DNA of 25,970 nt from NCBI GenBank assembly GCA_002437435.1, contig DJPV01000075.1:1-25970 (forward strand), written 5' to 3'. Of this stretch, positions 1-7,881 are shown piece after piece. A model generated the notes under the pieces. The model was not told the origin of the DNA, did not search any database, and saw only the letters and a list, made by a program, of their open reading frames with translations. The DNA is from Lachnospiraceae bacterium UBA6403 (lineage in GTDB: Bacteria; Bacillota; Clostridia; Lachnospirales; Lachnospiraceae). Made by a program: the position numbers and the translations under genes. Each line of letters opens with the position of its first letter. The first letter of the stretch is position 1.

Positions 1-19
1 GAGTTTGAATAGTAAACAG

Positions 20-66
20 AGCTTCAGAAACAGCGAAAACAAGCCGTTTCTGGAGCTTTTTTCTTT
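20..66 (+). terminator. Rho-independent terminator of a gene upstream of the window
   Basis: A 12-bp stem, AGCTTCAGAAAC (20-31) with GTTTCTGGAGCT (46-57), has one G-T wobble and runs into a T-rich tract (57-66). It points rightward and therefore probably ends a gene lying left of the window. Confidence 0.75.
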
Positions 67-70
67 TCGC

Positions 71-89
71 TGATACCTATATGATACCT
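71..89. repeat. Paired TGATACCT direct repeats, possible integrase arm sites
   Basis: TGATACCT occurs at 71-78 and again at 82-89, 11 bp apart, which is about one helical turn. Short in-phase repeats near the ends of elements moved by tyrosine recombinases are often arm-type binding sites. An integrase gene lies 1.4 kb downstream, but no matching core duplication was found, so this reading is inference. Confidence 0.3.
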
Positions 90-1312
90 GTTTGGATAGT
101 ACCGGAGATATTTTGGAATACTGCAAATGGTATTATAGGTATTTCTATTTTCAATTATTTATCTATTTTCAAATTTCCCATTTTATTTTCAGGTAGGACA
201 GATTGTGCCACCGAGTAGGCGGATTACGCCCACGACAAATGTTATGAGGGTATCTATAATTATAACTGTACAAAGCATGATGCTGACAGAAATTAGTAAA
301 AGTTTCATATTAAGGGTGACAATTTCACATTCCCGTCGGCTACATATTGGAAGGAAACCCTGAATGATATTACGGGTTATCCTGTAAAACCCTGAATATC
401 GTTCCGTTCAAATTAACATGCGGATTAGTTATCATTTTATCAGTAAGACGCATTCATACTTTCGGAGGGAGCATATTTTGTCCCCCGAATGGAGCCGGGA
501 AATGTATTTTTCTGATTGAGTTAAGCAATAAACTGATATAAGAAATAGGATGTTTGCGATACTGAGGGTTAATACAAAAAGCCTTTACAACTGACAAGGT
601 TGGAAAAAGAAAAGGAATACGACTTATGCGGTAATAATTTTTTCCGTGACTTATTTTATAATTTGATTATACAGATGCGTCGAACTTCCGGTATTAAAAA
701 ATAGTCCTGCAAAGGCTACTTTTTAACGAAAGATCGTCCTGCGAAGTCGAGAAAGGAATTTCAAGATGCGTTATCATATTTGTAGAAAGCAAAAGTGAAT
801 TCGGATAATGGCATAATGAATGTGTGATTGGTGCTAAGTGGTAGGAAATCTACTATGGCGAGGATTATTCTGCAATGGCGGGATAAAAAGCCGATGGCAG
901 CAGTTGTAAAATCACCACATGTGATATGCAGTTTAACAGTTGTGAAATGTTATTTTGCGGATAGTTTCGGTGGAATGTTGTTTGAACAAAAGATTTGTCT
1001 AAATTATGGAACTACCACAATGTTAGGTAGCAAGTCCTGCAGTATATACCTAAAAAATGATGATAGTCTATTGTACCATTATAGTCGAGTATTCAAAAGG
1101 AAACAAATAGTTCCTACTTTTTCAATGGAGCAGATGATACATGTACAGCTGAGGAAGTTCCTATAGAGGTTTCTGGCATTATGGATTATGAAACAACACC
1201 AAAAACGGGTGTAAATTTCTGAAAATACACCAGCCCTGTCCATAGTCAGATTTCAAAATGTAAGTTACCATATTTGCAACAGCAAATTTGAGATACATAC
1301 CGGTACAGCCGG
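90..1312. other. Decayed region without an intact gene
   Basis: About 1.2 kb without a believable complete gene. The longest open stretch (828-1166) lacks a clear ribosome binding site and has no recognisable domain. Short pieces look like eroded coding sequence. One open stretch ending at 1220-1222 finishes in ...TPKTGVNF, which resembles a sortase-type xPxTG tail. A stretch near 515-540 reads PPNGAGKC in one frame, like a broken ABC Walker A. Several stop codons interrupt every frame. The most economical reading is relics of genes broken by repeated insertion and excision next to the integrase. Confidence 0.5.
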
Positions 1313-1332
1313 GGAAAGGAGGTGCATCACCT

Positions 1333-1518
1333 ATGGAGAAGAAGATTTTTTACAATGTAGATGAGGTGGCAGAAATGCTGTCCATATCCCGTTCCCACGG
1401 ATATAAGATTATCCGTGAGTTAAATCAGGAGCTGCAGGAACAGGGATACAGAACCATCACGGGTAAGGTAAGCTGTAAATACTTTGATGAAAAGTTTTAC
1501 GGCTTACAGACAGCCTAA
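1333..1518 (+). CDS. Excisionase-like helix-turn-helix protein
   Basis: A 61-residue protein starting at ATG 1333. This start is chosen because a strong GGAAAGGAGGTG site (about 1313-1324) sits just before it, whereas an earlier in-frame ATG at 1288 has none. The sequence opens with a winged-helix/MerR-like DNA-reading segment (NVDEVAEMLSISRSHGYKII) and ends with a short beta-like tail (RRI-type KVSCKYFDEKFYG). Small proteins of this shape are found directly upstream of integrases in clostridial integrative elements, where they act as recombination directionality factors and steer the integrase toward excision. The integrase starts 17 bp after the stop codon, so the two are almost certainly co-transcribed. 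The family assignment is good; the excisionase role is inferred from context. Confidence 0.8.
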   Translation: MEKKIFYNVDEVAEMLSISRSHGYKIIRELNQELQEQGYRTITGKVSCKYFDEKFYGLQTA

Positions 1519-1535
1519 GGAAGGAGTGTGAAGAG

Positions 1536-2645
1536 ATGGCTGCATACAAGGACGAGGAAAGAGGCACATGGTATGTCTCTTTCCACTACAATGACTGGAC
1601 GGGTAAGAACAAAAGAAAACTGAAACGAGGCTTCAAGACCCGTAAGGAGGCACTGGAGTGGGAACAGAAGTTCCGACTCCAGCAGGCAACCAGTCTGGAT
1701 ATGGATTTTGGTTCATTTTACAGGATTTATGAGGAGGATTTAAAACCTAAACTGAAGCTGAATACCTGGAAGACAAAAGACACCATATTCCGTAACAGAA
1801 TCTTACCTTATTTCAAGGATAAGAAGATGAATGAGATTAGTCCGGCAGATATTATTAAGTGGCAGAATGCAATTATGAAACTTAGGACACCGGATGGTAA
1901 GCCGTTTAAGCCTACTTATCTGAAAACCATTCAGTCGGAGCTTTCGGCACTGTTTAACCATGCCATACGGTTTTACAGTCTGCCGGATAATCCTGTGAAG
2001 AAGGCGGGAACCATCGGAAAGGGAAAAGCAGATGAAATGGAATTCTGGACGGAGGAAGAATATCTGAAATTCATAGAACAGGTAAAGGATAAGTCCGTAT
2101 CCTATTATGCGTTTCAGGTGCTTTACTGGTGCGGACTGAGAAGCGGGGAGCTGCTTGCACTCACCGCCGCAGATATTGATGTGGAGGGTAAGGTGATACA
2201 CATCAATAAATCCTATCAGAGAATTGACGGGGAAGATGTCATTACGGATCCGAAGACTCCAAAAAGCAGACGGGATGTGGTAATGCCGGATTTCCTTGCA
2301 GAGGAAATGAAGGAATATCTTGAAAGTCTTTACGGTTTTACAAGAGATAACCGCATATTTATGATTACCAAATCCTATCTGCACAAGGAAATGACCAGAG
2401 GAGCTAAAAAGGCAGGCGTTAAGCGTATTACCATTCACGGATTGAGACATTCCCATATTTCATATCTGATTAACAGAGGCTTCTCAGCGGTTGCCATCGG
2501 AAACAGGGTAGGACATGAAAGTCAGAGCATCACGTTTCATTATGCCCATATGTTTCCGACGGAACAGCAGGAGATGGCTGAGGTACTTAACCGTGAATTT
2601 TGTGAAAGGACAGGCGGTGTTGAGAAAGGAGATGAAGAGCAATGA
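1536..2645 (+). CDS. Tyrosine site-specific recombinase (integrase)
   Basis: A 369-residue tyrosine integrase of the Tn916/phage type that would cut and rejoin attachment sites to insert or excise its element. Residues 1-60 form an AP2-like arm-binding domain (ERGTWYVSFHYNDWTG), about 62-150 a SAM-like core-binding domain, and 168-355 the catalytic domain. All catalytic residues are visible: R202 (GLRSGE), a lysine in the hairpin (K243 or nearby), H301 and R304 (HGLRHSH), H327 (GHES) and nucleophile Y336 (FHYAHMF). The length is typical, so the enzyme may be active. The ribosome site GGAAGGAGTG precedes ATG 1536. An ATPase remnant follows the TGA at 2643-2645 in the same reading frame with no gap, so an element end or a deletion lies exactly at the gene's 3' end. 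Confidence 0.95.
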   Translation: MAAYKDEERGTWYVSFHYNDWTGKNKRKLKRGFKTRKEALEWEQKFRLQQATSLDMDFGSFYRIYEEDLKPKLKLNTWKTKDTIFRNRILPYFKDKKMNEISPADIIKWQNAIMKLRTPDGKPFKPTYLKTIQSELSALFNHAIRFYSLPDNPVKKAGTIGKGKADEMEFWTEEEYLKFIEQVKDKSVSYYAFQVLYWCGLRSGELLALTAADIDVEGKVIHINKSYQRIDGEDVITDPKTPKSRRDVVMPDFLAEEMKEYLESLYGFTRDNRIFMITKSYLHKEMTRGAKKAGVKRITIHGLRHSHISYLINRGFSAVAIGNRVGHESQSITFHYAHMFPTEQQEMAEVLNREFCERTGGVEKGDEEQ

Positions 2646-3143
2646 GCAATTGCAGAGAGGACGGGTTGTGCCATTGTTCTTATCGGTCACATGAATAAAG
2701 GTGTCGGTGCAAAGGCGGCATACAGAGGGATGGGTTCCATAGATTTCTTTGCGGTGGCAAGAAGCGTGCTTCTTGTAGGAAGGATTGAAGGTCAGCCTAA
2801 TATGAGAGCCATTGTGCAGATTAAGAATAACCTTTCCGCATTCGGGCATCCGAAGGCATTTGAACTGACGGAGGAAGGTTTCCGGTGGATTGGAGATTAC
2901 GAGATTACTGCGGATGAGGTTCTGGGTGGAATTGCACCAAAAGCAAATAAGCTTGATATGGCAAGGAAGTTTTTGCAGGAGCTTATGGGTTCCAAGGTAA
3001 TGATTTCCAGCATGGAGATTCTTGAAATGGCAGCACAGGAGGGTATTTCAAAAAGAACTCTTGAAACTGCCAAAAAGGAGCTTGGAATTAAGGCGAAGAG
3101 GATTAACAGCAACTGGTATTGGGATTTACACAAGGATGAATAA
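2646..3143 (+). pseudogene. C-terminal stump of a RecA-like AAA ATPase/helicase (RepA type)
   Basis: Starting with the codon after the integrase stop, the same frame reads AIAERTGCAIVLIGHMNK and then a well-preserved C-terminal half of a mobile-element RecA-fold ATPase. It includes the GHMNK strand and the AYRGMGSIDF and ARSVLLVGR segments, followed by a C-terminal winged-helix-like tail (ISKRTLETAKKELG...WYWDLHKDE). The Walker A and Walker B half is missing, so the product cannot hydrolyse ATP by itself. The first ATG (2691) would give 150 residues but lies inside the conserved domain and lacks a proper ribosome site. Full-length relatives act in element replication near TnpV and MobV genes, which follow here too. 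I read this as a gene beheaded by recombination next to the integrase. Confidence 0.8.
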
Positions 3144-3151
3144 ATCAACAT

Positions 3152-3228
3152 CGCAACATTGCAGGGTGTATGGCTTTGCGCTCTTAAGATTGCAAGGTTG
3201 CAAAATTCTAACACTCTGCGATGTTGCG
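3152..3228 (+). repeat. 18-bp inverted repeat between ATPase stump and tnpV
   Basis: CGCAACATTGCAGGGTGT (3152-3169) pairs with ACACTCTGCGATGTTGCG (3211-3228). Sixteen pairs are Watson-Crick and two would be G-U in RNA. The loop is about 41 nt and carries further GCAAGGTTGCAA-like sequence. It sits in the leader of the next gene, 27 nt before its start codon, and could be a regulatory hairpin or a protein-binding site. Confidence 0.6.
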
Positions 3229-3255
3229 GTCTTGAACCGGAAAGGAAGGATTATT

Positions 3256-3627
3256 ATGACATTATTTGAAGAACTTGGAATTGAATATATGGAGCGTGAC
3301 GGAGTATTTTATCCTGTTTTATCCGTAGAAGATGAAGCAGATGTGAAAATTTCCGTGGGTAAATACGGGCGCATGTGGATTGCTTTCATGAAAACGGAAC
3401 ATCCGGACAGATACAGAACTCTTGTGAGATTCGGAAAACTGCGGGATAAGGCTGCAGAGATTGATGAGGCGGCATATGAACTGTTGGAACACATTGAGGG
3501 CAAATGGCTGAACAGTCATAAGCCGGCTGACAGGAATTCCTTTGTGGAAATGTATCAGCTGCGTATGCAGGCAAGACTGATGGCAGAGGAAACAGTGCTG
3601 CATCAGGTGGTTATGCAGTTTCATTAG
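3256..3627 (+). CDS. TnpV-like transposon-encoded protein
   Basis: A 123-residue protein. ATG 3256 is chosen because AAAGGAAGGA (3241-3250) precedes it; a longer reading from 3022 would run through the ATPase stump in another frame and has no support. The layout matches the TnpV family of clostridial mobile elements: MTLFEELG at the start, a KYGRMWIAFMKTEHPDRY block, then GKLRDKAAEIDEAA and a C-terminal helical segment rich in R and E. Members usually sit between a replication ATPase and a relaxase, as here. The biochemical role of TnpV is not known to me. It appears full length and undamaged, unlike the ATPase before it. Confidence 0.75.
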   Translation: MTLFEELGIEYMERDGVFYPVLSVEDEADVKISVGKYGRMWIAFMKTEHPDRYRTLVRFGKLRDKAAEIDEAAYELLEHIEGKWLNSHKPADRNSFVEMYQLRMQARLMAEETVLHQVVMQFH

Positions 3628-3650
3628 GCATGACCATGGGCGAAACAAAA

Positions 3651-3842
3651 GGTGCGTCAAAAGGGAGTCAAAATCAGAAAAGTACTCCAAAAAGTGGCGT
3701 CAGAATCAAAAAGGTGTGCCATATTTGACACACCTGCATGACGAGCAATTTTATGGGTGTGTCACTTTTTGACGCACCTTTTGGAAAAGTGCGCCACTTT
3801 TTGACACACTTTTCGTAAAATGACGCCACTTTTGGCGCACCT
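3651..3842. repeat. Dense array of inverted GGTGYGYCA half-sites
   Basis: About a dozen copies of a 9-bp half-site occur within 190 bp: GGTGCGTCA (3651), AGTGGCGTCA (about 3693), GGTGTGCCA (3713), TGACACACC (3726), GGTGTGTCA (3756), TGACGCACC (3770), GTGCGCCA, TGACACAC, TGACGCCAC and TGGCGCACC (3833-3841). They alternate in orientation and are separated by A4-5 or T4-5 runs. The array as a whole is roughly palindromic around 3745. This resembles iterons or a cooperative operator for an element-encoded protein. It lies directly before the oriT-like structure. Confidence 0.7.
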
Positions 3843-3872
3843 GTAAGCTGAGTAAAGTATATAATATAACCC

Positions 3873-3958
3873 TCGGAGAGCCCCCGTTGTTTTGGCTTGC
3901 CAAAACTGCTAGGGGGTTATCATCTTTGACGTAACAAAGATGATAACAGCGTCTCCGA
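3873..3958 (+). other. Candidate origin of transfer (three-stem cruciform) upstream of mobV
   Basis: A closing stem, TCGGAGA (3873-3879) with TCTCCGA (3952-3958), encloses two further hairpins. The first pairs CCCCC (3881-3885) with GGGGG (3912-3916) and GTTTTGGC (3889-3896) with GCCAAAAC (3899-3906). The second is a perfect 13-bp stem, GTTATCATCTTTG (3916-3928) with CAAAGATGATAAC (3935-3947). MobV relaxases nick at structured inverted repeats just upstream of their own gene, and mobV starts 31 bp later, so this is the best oriT candidate. The nick site itself cannot be placed from sequence alone; the adjacent AGTAAAGTATATAATATAAC stretch (3851-3870) is one possibility. Confidence 0.6.
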
Positions 3959-3989
3959 AAGAATTAATTACGGATAAAGGAGAAGACGG

Positions 3990-5312
3990 ATGGGAACTGC
4001 ATCATATACGGCACATGTCAGTAATGATAAAAGTGCCATAACAACCAAAGCAAAATTAAAGTCAGTCGCCAACCATAATCTCAGAAAATACCGTTCAACT
4101 GATTATAGCAGAGACAACATAGTTTTGCTATACGGAACTGAAAATTTGTATAAGGACGTGCAGGAGGTTTATCACAGAGAATTTGACGAAGCACTAAAGA
4201 TATACAATGAAAAACAGAAGCGGGCAGACAGACGGATAGATGACTATTTTGACCATGTATCCGGGCTTAATCAGGATATGGCGGTGGAGATTATTTTTCA
4301 GTGCGGCAATATGGGATTTTGGAAGGAACACGCCGGTAAAGAAGACAAGATGTATTATGTTTACAATTACACATTAAAGAATCTGATGAAGCTTTTGCCC
4401 GGATTCAAGGTGGCAAATGCGGTCATTCATTTTGATGAAGCCAGTCCGCACATGCATGTAGTCGGCGTGCCTGTTCACGAAGGTTACAGGAAGGGGCTTT
4501 CCAAACGGGTAGCCAAAAGAAATGTTTTTACGAAGGAGGTTTTGTCAGGTGTTCTTCAGGGGAAGCTTCGTGACATTGCGGAGGAATGCTTTTATTTTCA
4601 TCTGAGAGAGCGGTTTGAGGAAAAGCAGGAAGGCAGAAATCAGGATTTGACGGTTCTGGAGTATAAGGTGGCACAGGAAACTAAGAAACTGGATTTTCTT
4701 TCTACAAGAGTTAATGACAAAAAACAGTTGCTTGATGGAATAAGCAGGCTGACGGAGTACAGTAAGGAAGTGCTTGATGAAGTTGGGAAAGAATTGGAAG
4801 AAAAGCAGCAGGAGGTTGAGGAAACCAGCAAGGTCTTAGAACAGGTAAAAGGATTTGTGGGGATGTTCAAGCTGTTTGCACCTACCATAGAGGAATATGG
4901 AATTGCAGTGGAAAAAGATGGTCGTATTTATGCCGGAAACAGCTTTAGAGGTATATTATCTGAGCTTGGAAAGTTACTTGAACGATTCAAAGAACTGATA
5001 AAGGAGGGCTTATGCTGGTTTCCCAAGCTGATGAGATGGAAGACTTCTGTAGGAGAGGTAGCACCTATATTCAAGGACACAGACAACGGCTACAGCTACT
5101 CGGTATGTGGTTATGTAAATGTGGATACTATGGAGCAGTATTCCAAGGAGGCTATACAGCAAGAAATCCGGGCAGATAAAAGAGTGGGTACTGTGTACAC
5201 CTTAGAAGCAAATATTGAAGCTATGGAAAGAGATTTGGCTGAGATAATGAGGTGGAATGGGGAGCAGAAAAGACTGTGGCAGGAGTATGAGGAGTGGAAG
5301 AAAAAGAGATAG
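3990..5312 (+). CDS. MobV (Pre/Mob) family relaxase
   Basis: A 440-residue plasmid-recombination/mobilization relaxase. It would nick one strand at oriT and pilot the element during transfer with the help of a conjugative element elsewhere in the cell. The N-terminal 200 residues hold the relaxase domain: the NHNLRKY segment (28-34) and the metal-binding signature HFDEASPHMH (147-156: H147, D149, E150, H154, H156). A long coiled coil follows (about 225-295), then a C-terminal basic tail. The gene has a good AAAGGAG site 7 bp before ATG 3990, is full length, and lies just after the oriT-like fold. With the integrase it defines an integrative mobilizable element. No type IV secretion genes are present in the window, so transfer would need a helper. 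Confidence 0.92.
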   Translation: MGTASYTAHVSNDKSAITTKAKLKSVANHNLRKYRSTDYSRDNIVLLYGTENLYKDVQEVYHREFDEALKIYNEKQKRADRRIDDYFDHVSGLNQDMAVEIIFQCGNMGFWKEHAGKEDKMYYVYNYTLKNLMKLLPGFKVANAVIHFDEASPHMHVVGVPVHEGYRKGLSKRVAKRNVFTKEVLSGVLQGKLRDIAEECFYFHLRERFEEKQEGRNQDLTVLEYKVAQETKKLDFLSTRVNDKKQLLDGISRLTEYSKEVLDEVGKELEEKQQEVEETSKVLEQVKGFVGMFKLFAPTIEEYGIAVEKDGRIYAGNSFRGILSELGKLLERFKELIKEGLCWFPKLMRWKTSVGEVAPIFKDTDNGYSYSVCGYVNVDTMEQYSKEAIQQEIRADKRVGTVYTLEANIEAMERDLAEIMRWNGEQKRLWQEYEEWKKKR

Positions 5313-5596
5313 ATGCAGGGGTGAAATACTATGTGGTGAAAGATGATTTTTAGAGAATATTTACGAATCTACAACAAGCTGTTGAGAATTCACGAATGAA
5401 TTAGTAGCAAATAAGAGATTTTGGGTGAATGATAGGAGGTGATGCCAAATATTCAATATAAGTTTGAAAAAATTAGCATTTCCTTTCTTGATTGGCTTTT
5501 ACTGTTGCTGTGTGGTATAATGATGTCATAATTTTTGAGGAGCAGGTGGCATTATGAAAACAATATGATTCGCAGAATTCTACCTATAAGGAGGAA
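5313..5596. other. Intergenic remnant with promoter-like sequence
   Basis: No complete gene is seen. A 29-codon open stretch at 5442-5531 lies only 2 bp after a GGAGG and is probably not expressed. TTGGCT, an 18-bp spacer and TATAAT (ending near 5521) look like a promoter. GAGGAGCAGG followed by ATG at about 5553 looks like the original start site of the truncated regulator downstream, but that frame stops after four codons. Confidence 0.4.
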
Positions 5597-6547
5597 GATT
5601 ATGCTTTTTCAAAGCTTAAGGAAAGATATAAGAAGTGGACCGGAAACAGTTTCGACGATAAAGATTAGATTTCTTTTGGACTGGTAAATGAACAGGGGAA
5701 CTTGACCAATGCAGGAGCGTTACTTGCCGATGAAAGTCCTATTCGTTGTTCAAGGCTGTTTTGTACAAGATGGAATGGATTGAATAAAAGTGGTGGTGCA
5801 GTCGATGCATTAGATGATGCTGAGTATTCGGGCAGTGTTATTTCACTGATTGAAAATGGGGAAGCCTTTATCAAACGTAATTGCAAAATGAAATGGCGTA
5901 AAACAGCAAATTCAAGAGAAGAAATGCCAGAGTATGTAGAGCGAAGCTATCATGAAGCGCTCGTAAATGCTTTAGCACATCGTGATTATCTGGTAAATGG
6001 GAGTGAAGTTCATATTGACATATACGATGACAGAATGGAAATCTATTCTCCGGGAGGAATGCCGGATGGGTCCATGATTCAGGACAGAGATCCGCTTATG
6101 GTACCTTCAACCAGAAGAAATCCGGTTCTTGCTGATGTGTTTAACAGGCTTGGATATATGGAACGTAAAGGTAGTGGATTTGGAAAGATTATTAGTGGAT
6201 ATGAATTTCAAATTAATTATGATGAGAGTAAAAGACCATCATTTCGCTCGGACAGATATCAGTTTACTGTAGTAATGCCGAATCTGAACTATGATGTTTC
6301 TCACGATTTTGAAGAAAATGAGACAATGTCCGAATCAATGTCCGAATCAATGTCCAAATTGGAAAGAACAAGAATGCAGATTATTTTGCACTATCTCGAT
6401 ACAAATAAAGAAATAAATAGCTCTATTGCAGCAAAATTATTGAAAGTGGAAATAAAGACGGCAAGTCGACTGCTATTGAAGGCAGAAAAATTGGATATTC
6501 TTAATAGTTATGGAAAAACAAAGAATAAAGTATATTTTAGAGAATAG
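5597..6547 (+). pseudogene. Truncated AlbA_2/ATPase-fold transcriptional regulator
   Basis: This is the C-terminal two thirds of a Schlafen-AlbA_2/HATPase_c_4 regulator (often annotated as RecG-like or putative DNA-binding protein). In one frame 5597-6547 reads DYAFSKLKERY...FDDKD, then a TAG stop (5666-5668) where relatives have a leucine, then ISFGLVNEQGNLTNAGALLADESPI. That is a likely single TTG-to-TAG change. The HATPase_c_4 part is well kept: YHEALVNALAHRDY, YDDRMEIYSPGGMP and RNPVLADVFNRLGYMERKGSG. A C-terminal winged helix ends the protein. The N-terminal AlbA_2 domain is missing. A downstream ATG at 5702 would give 281 residues, probably not functional. Three copies of a 12-bp unit (ATGTCCGAATCA, from 6326, the third imperfect) encode an SESM repeat prone to slippage. 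Confidence 0.8.
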
Positions 6548-6608
6548 TGCAAGGCAATGGTGTGAAAGACATAAGATTGATATTGTTGAATAAAAGAAAG
6601 GGGCTGCT

Positions 6609-7871
6609 ATGATACCCACAGAAGATATTATACCGATAGTGAAAAACACAATTGCTGCATCAATTAAATGTAACACCCATCGGGGATACATTGGTTGGAG
6701 CAGCTGTGATAATATTTGTATGGATATGCATGACTGCCTTGATATGTGTGCTGAGACCTTAGAAAAGCGTGGCTATATGGTTGCACTTGAGGCGGCTACA
6801 TACATTTTGGTATCTGGCGTTAAGTTAGCATCTCATGCGGATAGTAGTTCGGGAATGCTTACAGATGTTATCATGTGTACATACGAACTGATAGATAAAT
6901 GCACAAAAGAAATCGAAAAAAAGGACCAACAAATGCGGGATCAAGCACTTGCATTAATTATAAAAGAGGCGAAAAAGAGTGTGTTTGACGGTTGGACTGA
7001 CTGGCGTTATGACCTACTGAAAAGTGGGATTTGCCTGTGTGATGAAAAGAGTGCAAAGAAACTTGAAAAGGTTTTGGATAACCTGTTGGAAATTTCACAG
7101 GAGGATTATTTCCCAGAATACACGAAAAAAGAAGATTTGATTGTAAGATATCTTTTACATAGACATTTATATGGCAAAAAGAATATGCAGAAGGAACTAT
7201 ATCAGAATATTTCGATAAATGAACTCCGCATTATAGCTATTAAGGATGCTATGGAAGAGAAGAATTATGATGAAGCAGAGAAGCTTTGCTTAGAGAAAGC
7301 AAATGCTGAAAATACATGGCATTATCGTAGTGGTGATTCAGAAGATTGGAATAACATGCTATATGATATATACAAGACAGCAAACAACACGGAAAAGCAA
7401 ATCGCACAAGCAAAAAAGCTGCTATTAATGGGAAATGAGAAGTTCTGGGAGGTTTTGAAACAGATTTATAAAGAGTGTGGTGCATGGAATGAGAATTACG
7501 AGAGCTTATTGGATGAATTAAAGGATAGCAAGCGAACTGTTTGCTATCGCAGTGTTCTTATTTCTGAAAATGAAAAGAAGAGATTGCTTGAAGATGTAAT
7601 GGAGAATCCGTATGATTTGTTTTATTATGGGAAGTATTTGATAAAGGAATATCCAGAGCAAGTATATGAGTTGTGTTATAAGGAAATAAGTGAGAGTTGT
7701 GCTCAGGCAAAGGATAGACGAGAATATAAGAAGATAACGAAGAATATTGCACAGCTTATAAAATGGAAGGGTAATGATACTGCTAAGTCTTTAATTGAGG
7801 AATTGAAGCAGAGGTATCCAAGAAAACCAGCATTGTTGGATGAATTGGAGAAGGTGGAGAAGAAACTTTAG
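6609..7871 (+). CDS. Helical-repeat protein resembling the C-terminal part of SWIM-finger proteins
   Basis: A 420-residue, almost wholly alpha-helical, soluble protein with AT-rich codons and a GAAAGGGG site before ATG 6609. Segments such as YMVALEAATYILVSGVKLASHADSSSG (split over about residues 56-82), FDGWTDWRYDLL (126-137) and the ending YPEQVYELCYKEI...KQRYPRKPALLDELEKV match, from memory, the long TPR-like C-terminal region of SWIM zinc-finger family proteins of Firmicutes. The CxC...CxH SWIM finger that normally begins those proteins is absent here and upstream. Either this is a natural finger-less member or a gene that lost its 5' part. The function of the family is unknown. The stop codon overlaps the ribosome site of the next gene, so the two form one unit. 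Confidence 0.65.
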   Translation: MIPTEDIIPIVKNTIAASIKCNTHRGYIGWSSCDNICMDMHDCLDMCAETLEKRGYMVALEAATYILVSGVKLASHADSSSGMLTDVIMCTYELIDKCTKEIEKKDQQMRDQALALIIKEAKKSVFDGWTDWRYDLLKSGICLCDEKSAKKLEKVLDNLLEISQEDYFPEYTKKEDLIVRYLLHRHLYGKKNMQKELYQNISINELRIIAIKDAMEEKNYDEAEKLCLEKANAENTWHYRSGDSEDWNNMLYDIYKTANNTEKQIAQAKKLLLMGNEKFWEVLKQIYKECGAWNENYESLLDELKDSKRTVCYRSVLISENEKKRLLEDVMENPYDLFYYGKYLIKEYPEQVYELCYKEISESCAQAKDRREYKKITKNIAQLIKWKGNDTAKSLIEELKQRYPRKPALLDELEKVEKKL

Positions 7872-7881
7872 GAGGAAAATG

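Noticed and set aside
465..560. ABC-transporter Walker A-like string PPNGAGKC in one frame
   Set aside because: Only about eight residues resemble the motif, and no Walker B or signature motif follows; could be chance.
828..1166. 112-codon open frame
   Set aside because: No ribosome binding site, no recognisable domain and an odd composition; it sits in decayed sequence.
1130..1222. Sortase-type TPKTG tail of a lost surface protein
   Set aside because: No hydrophobic helix and basic tail follow the motif before the stop codon.
3632..3727. 32-codon open frame through the half-site array
   Set aside because: Best explained by the repeats themselves; no ribosome site.
5442..5531. 29-residue hydrophobic peptide
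   Set aside because: The GGAGG is only 2 bp from the ATG, and a promoter-like sequence overlaps the frame.
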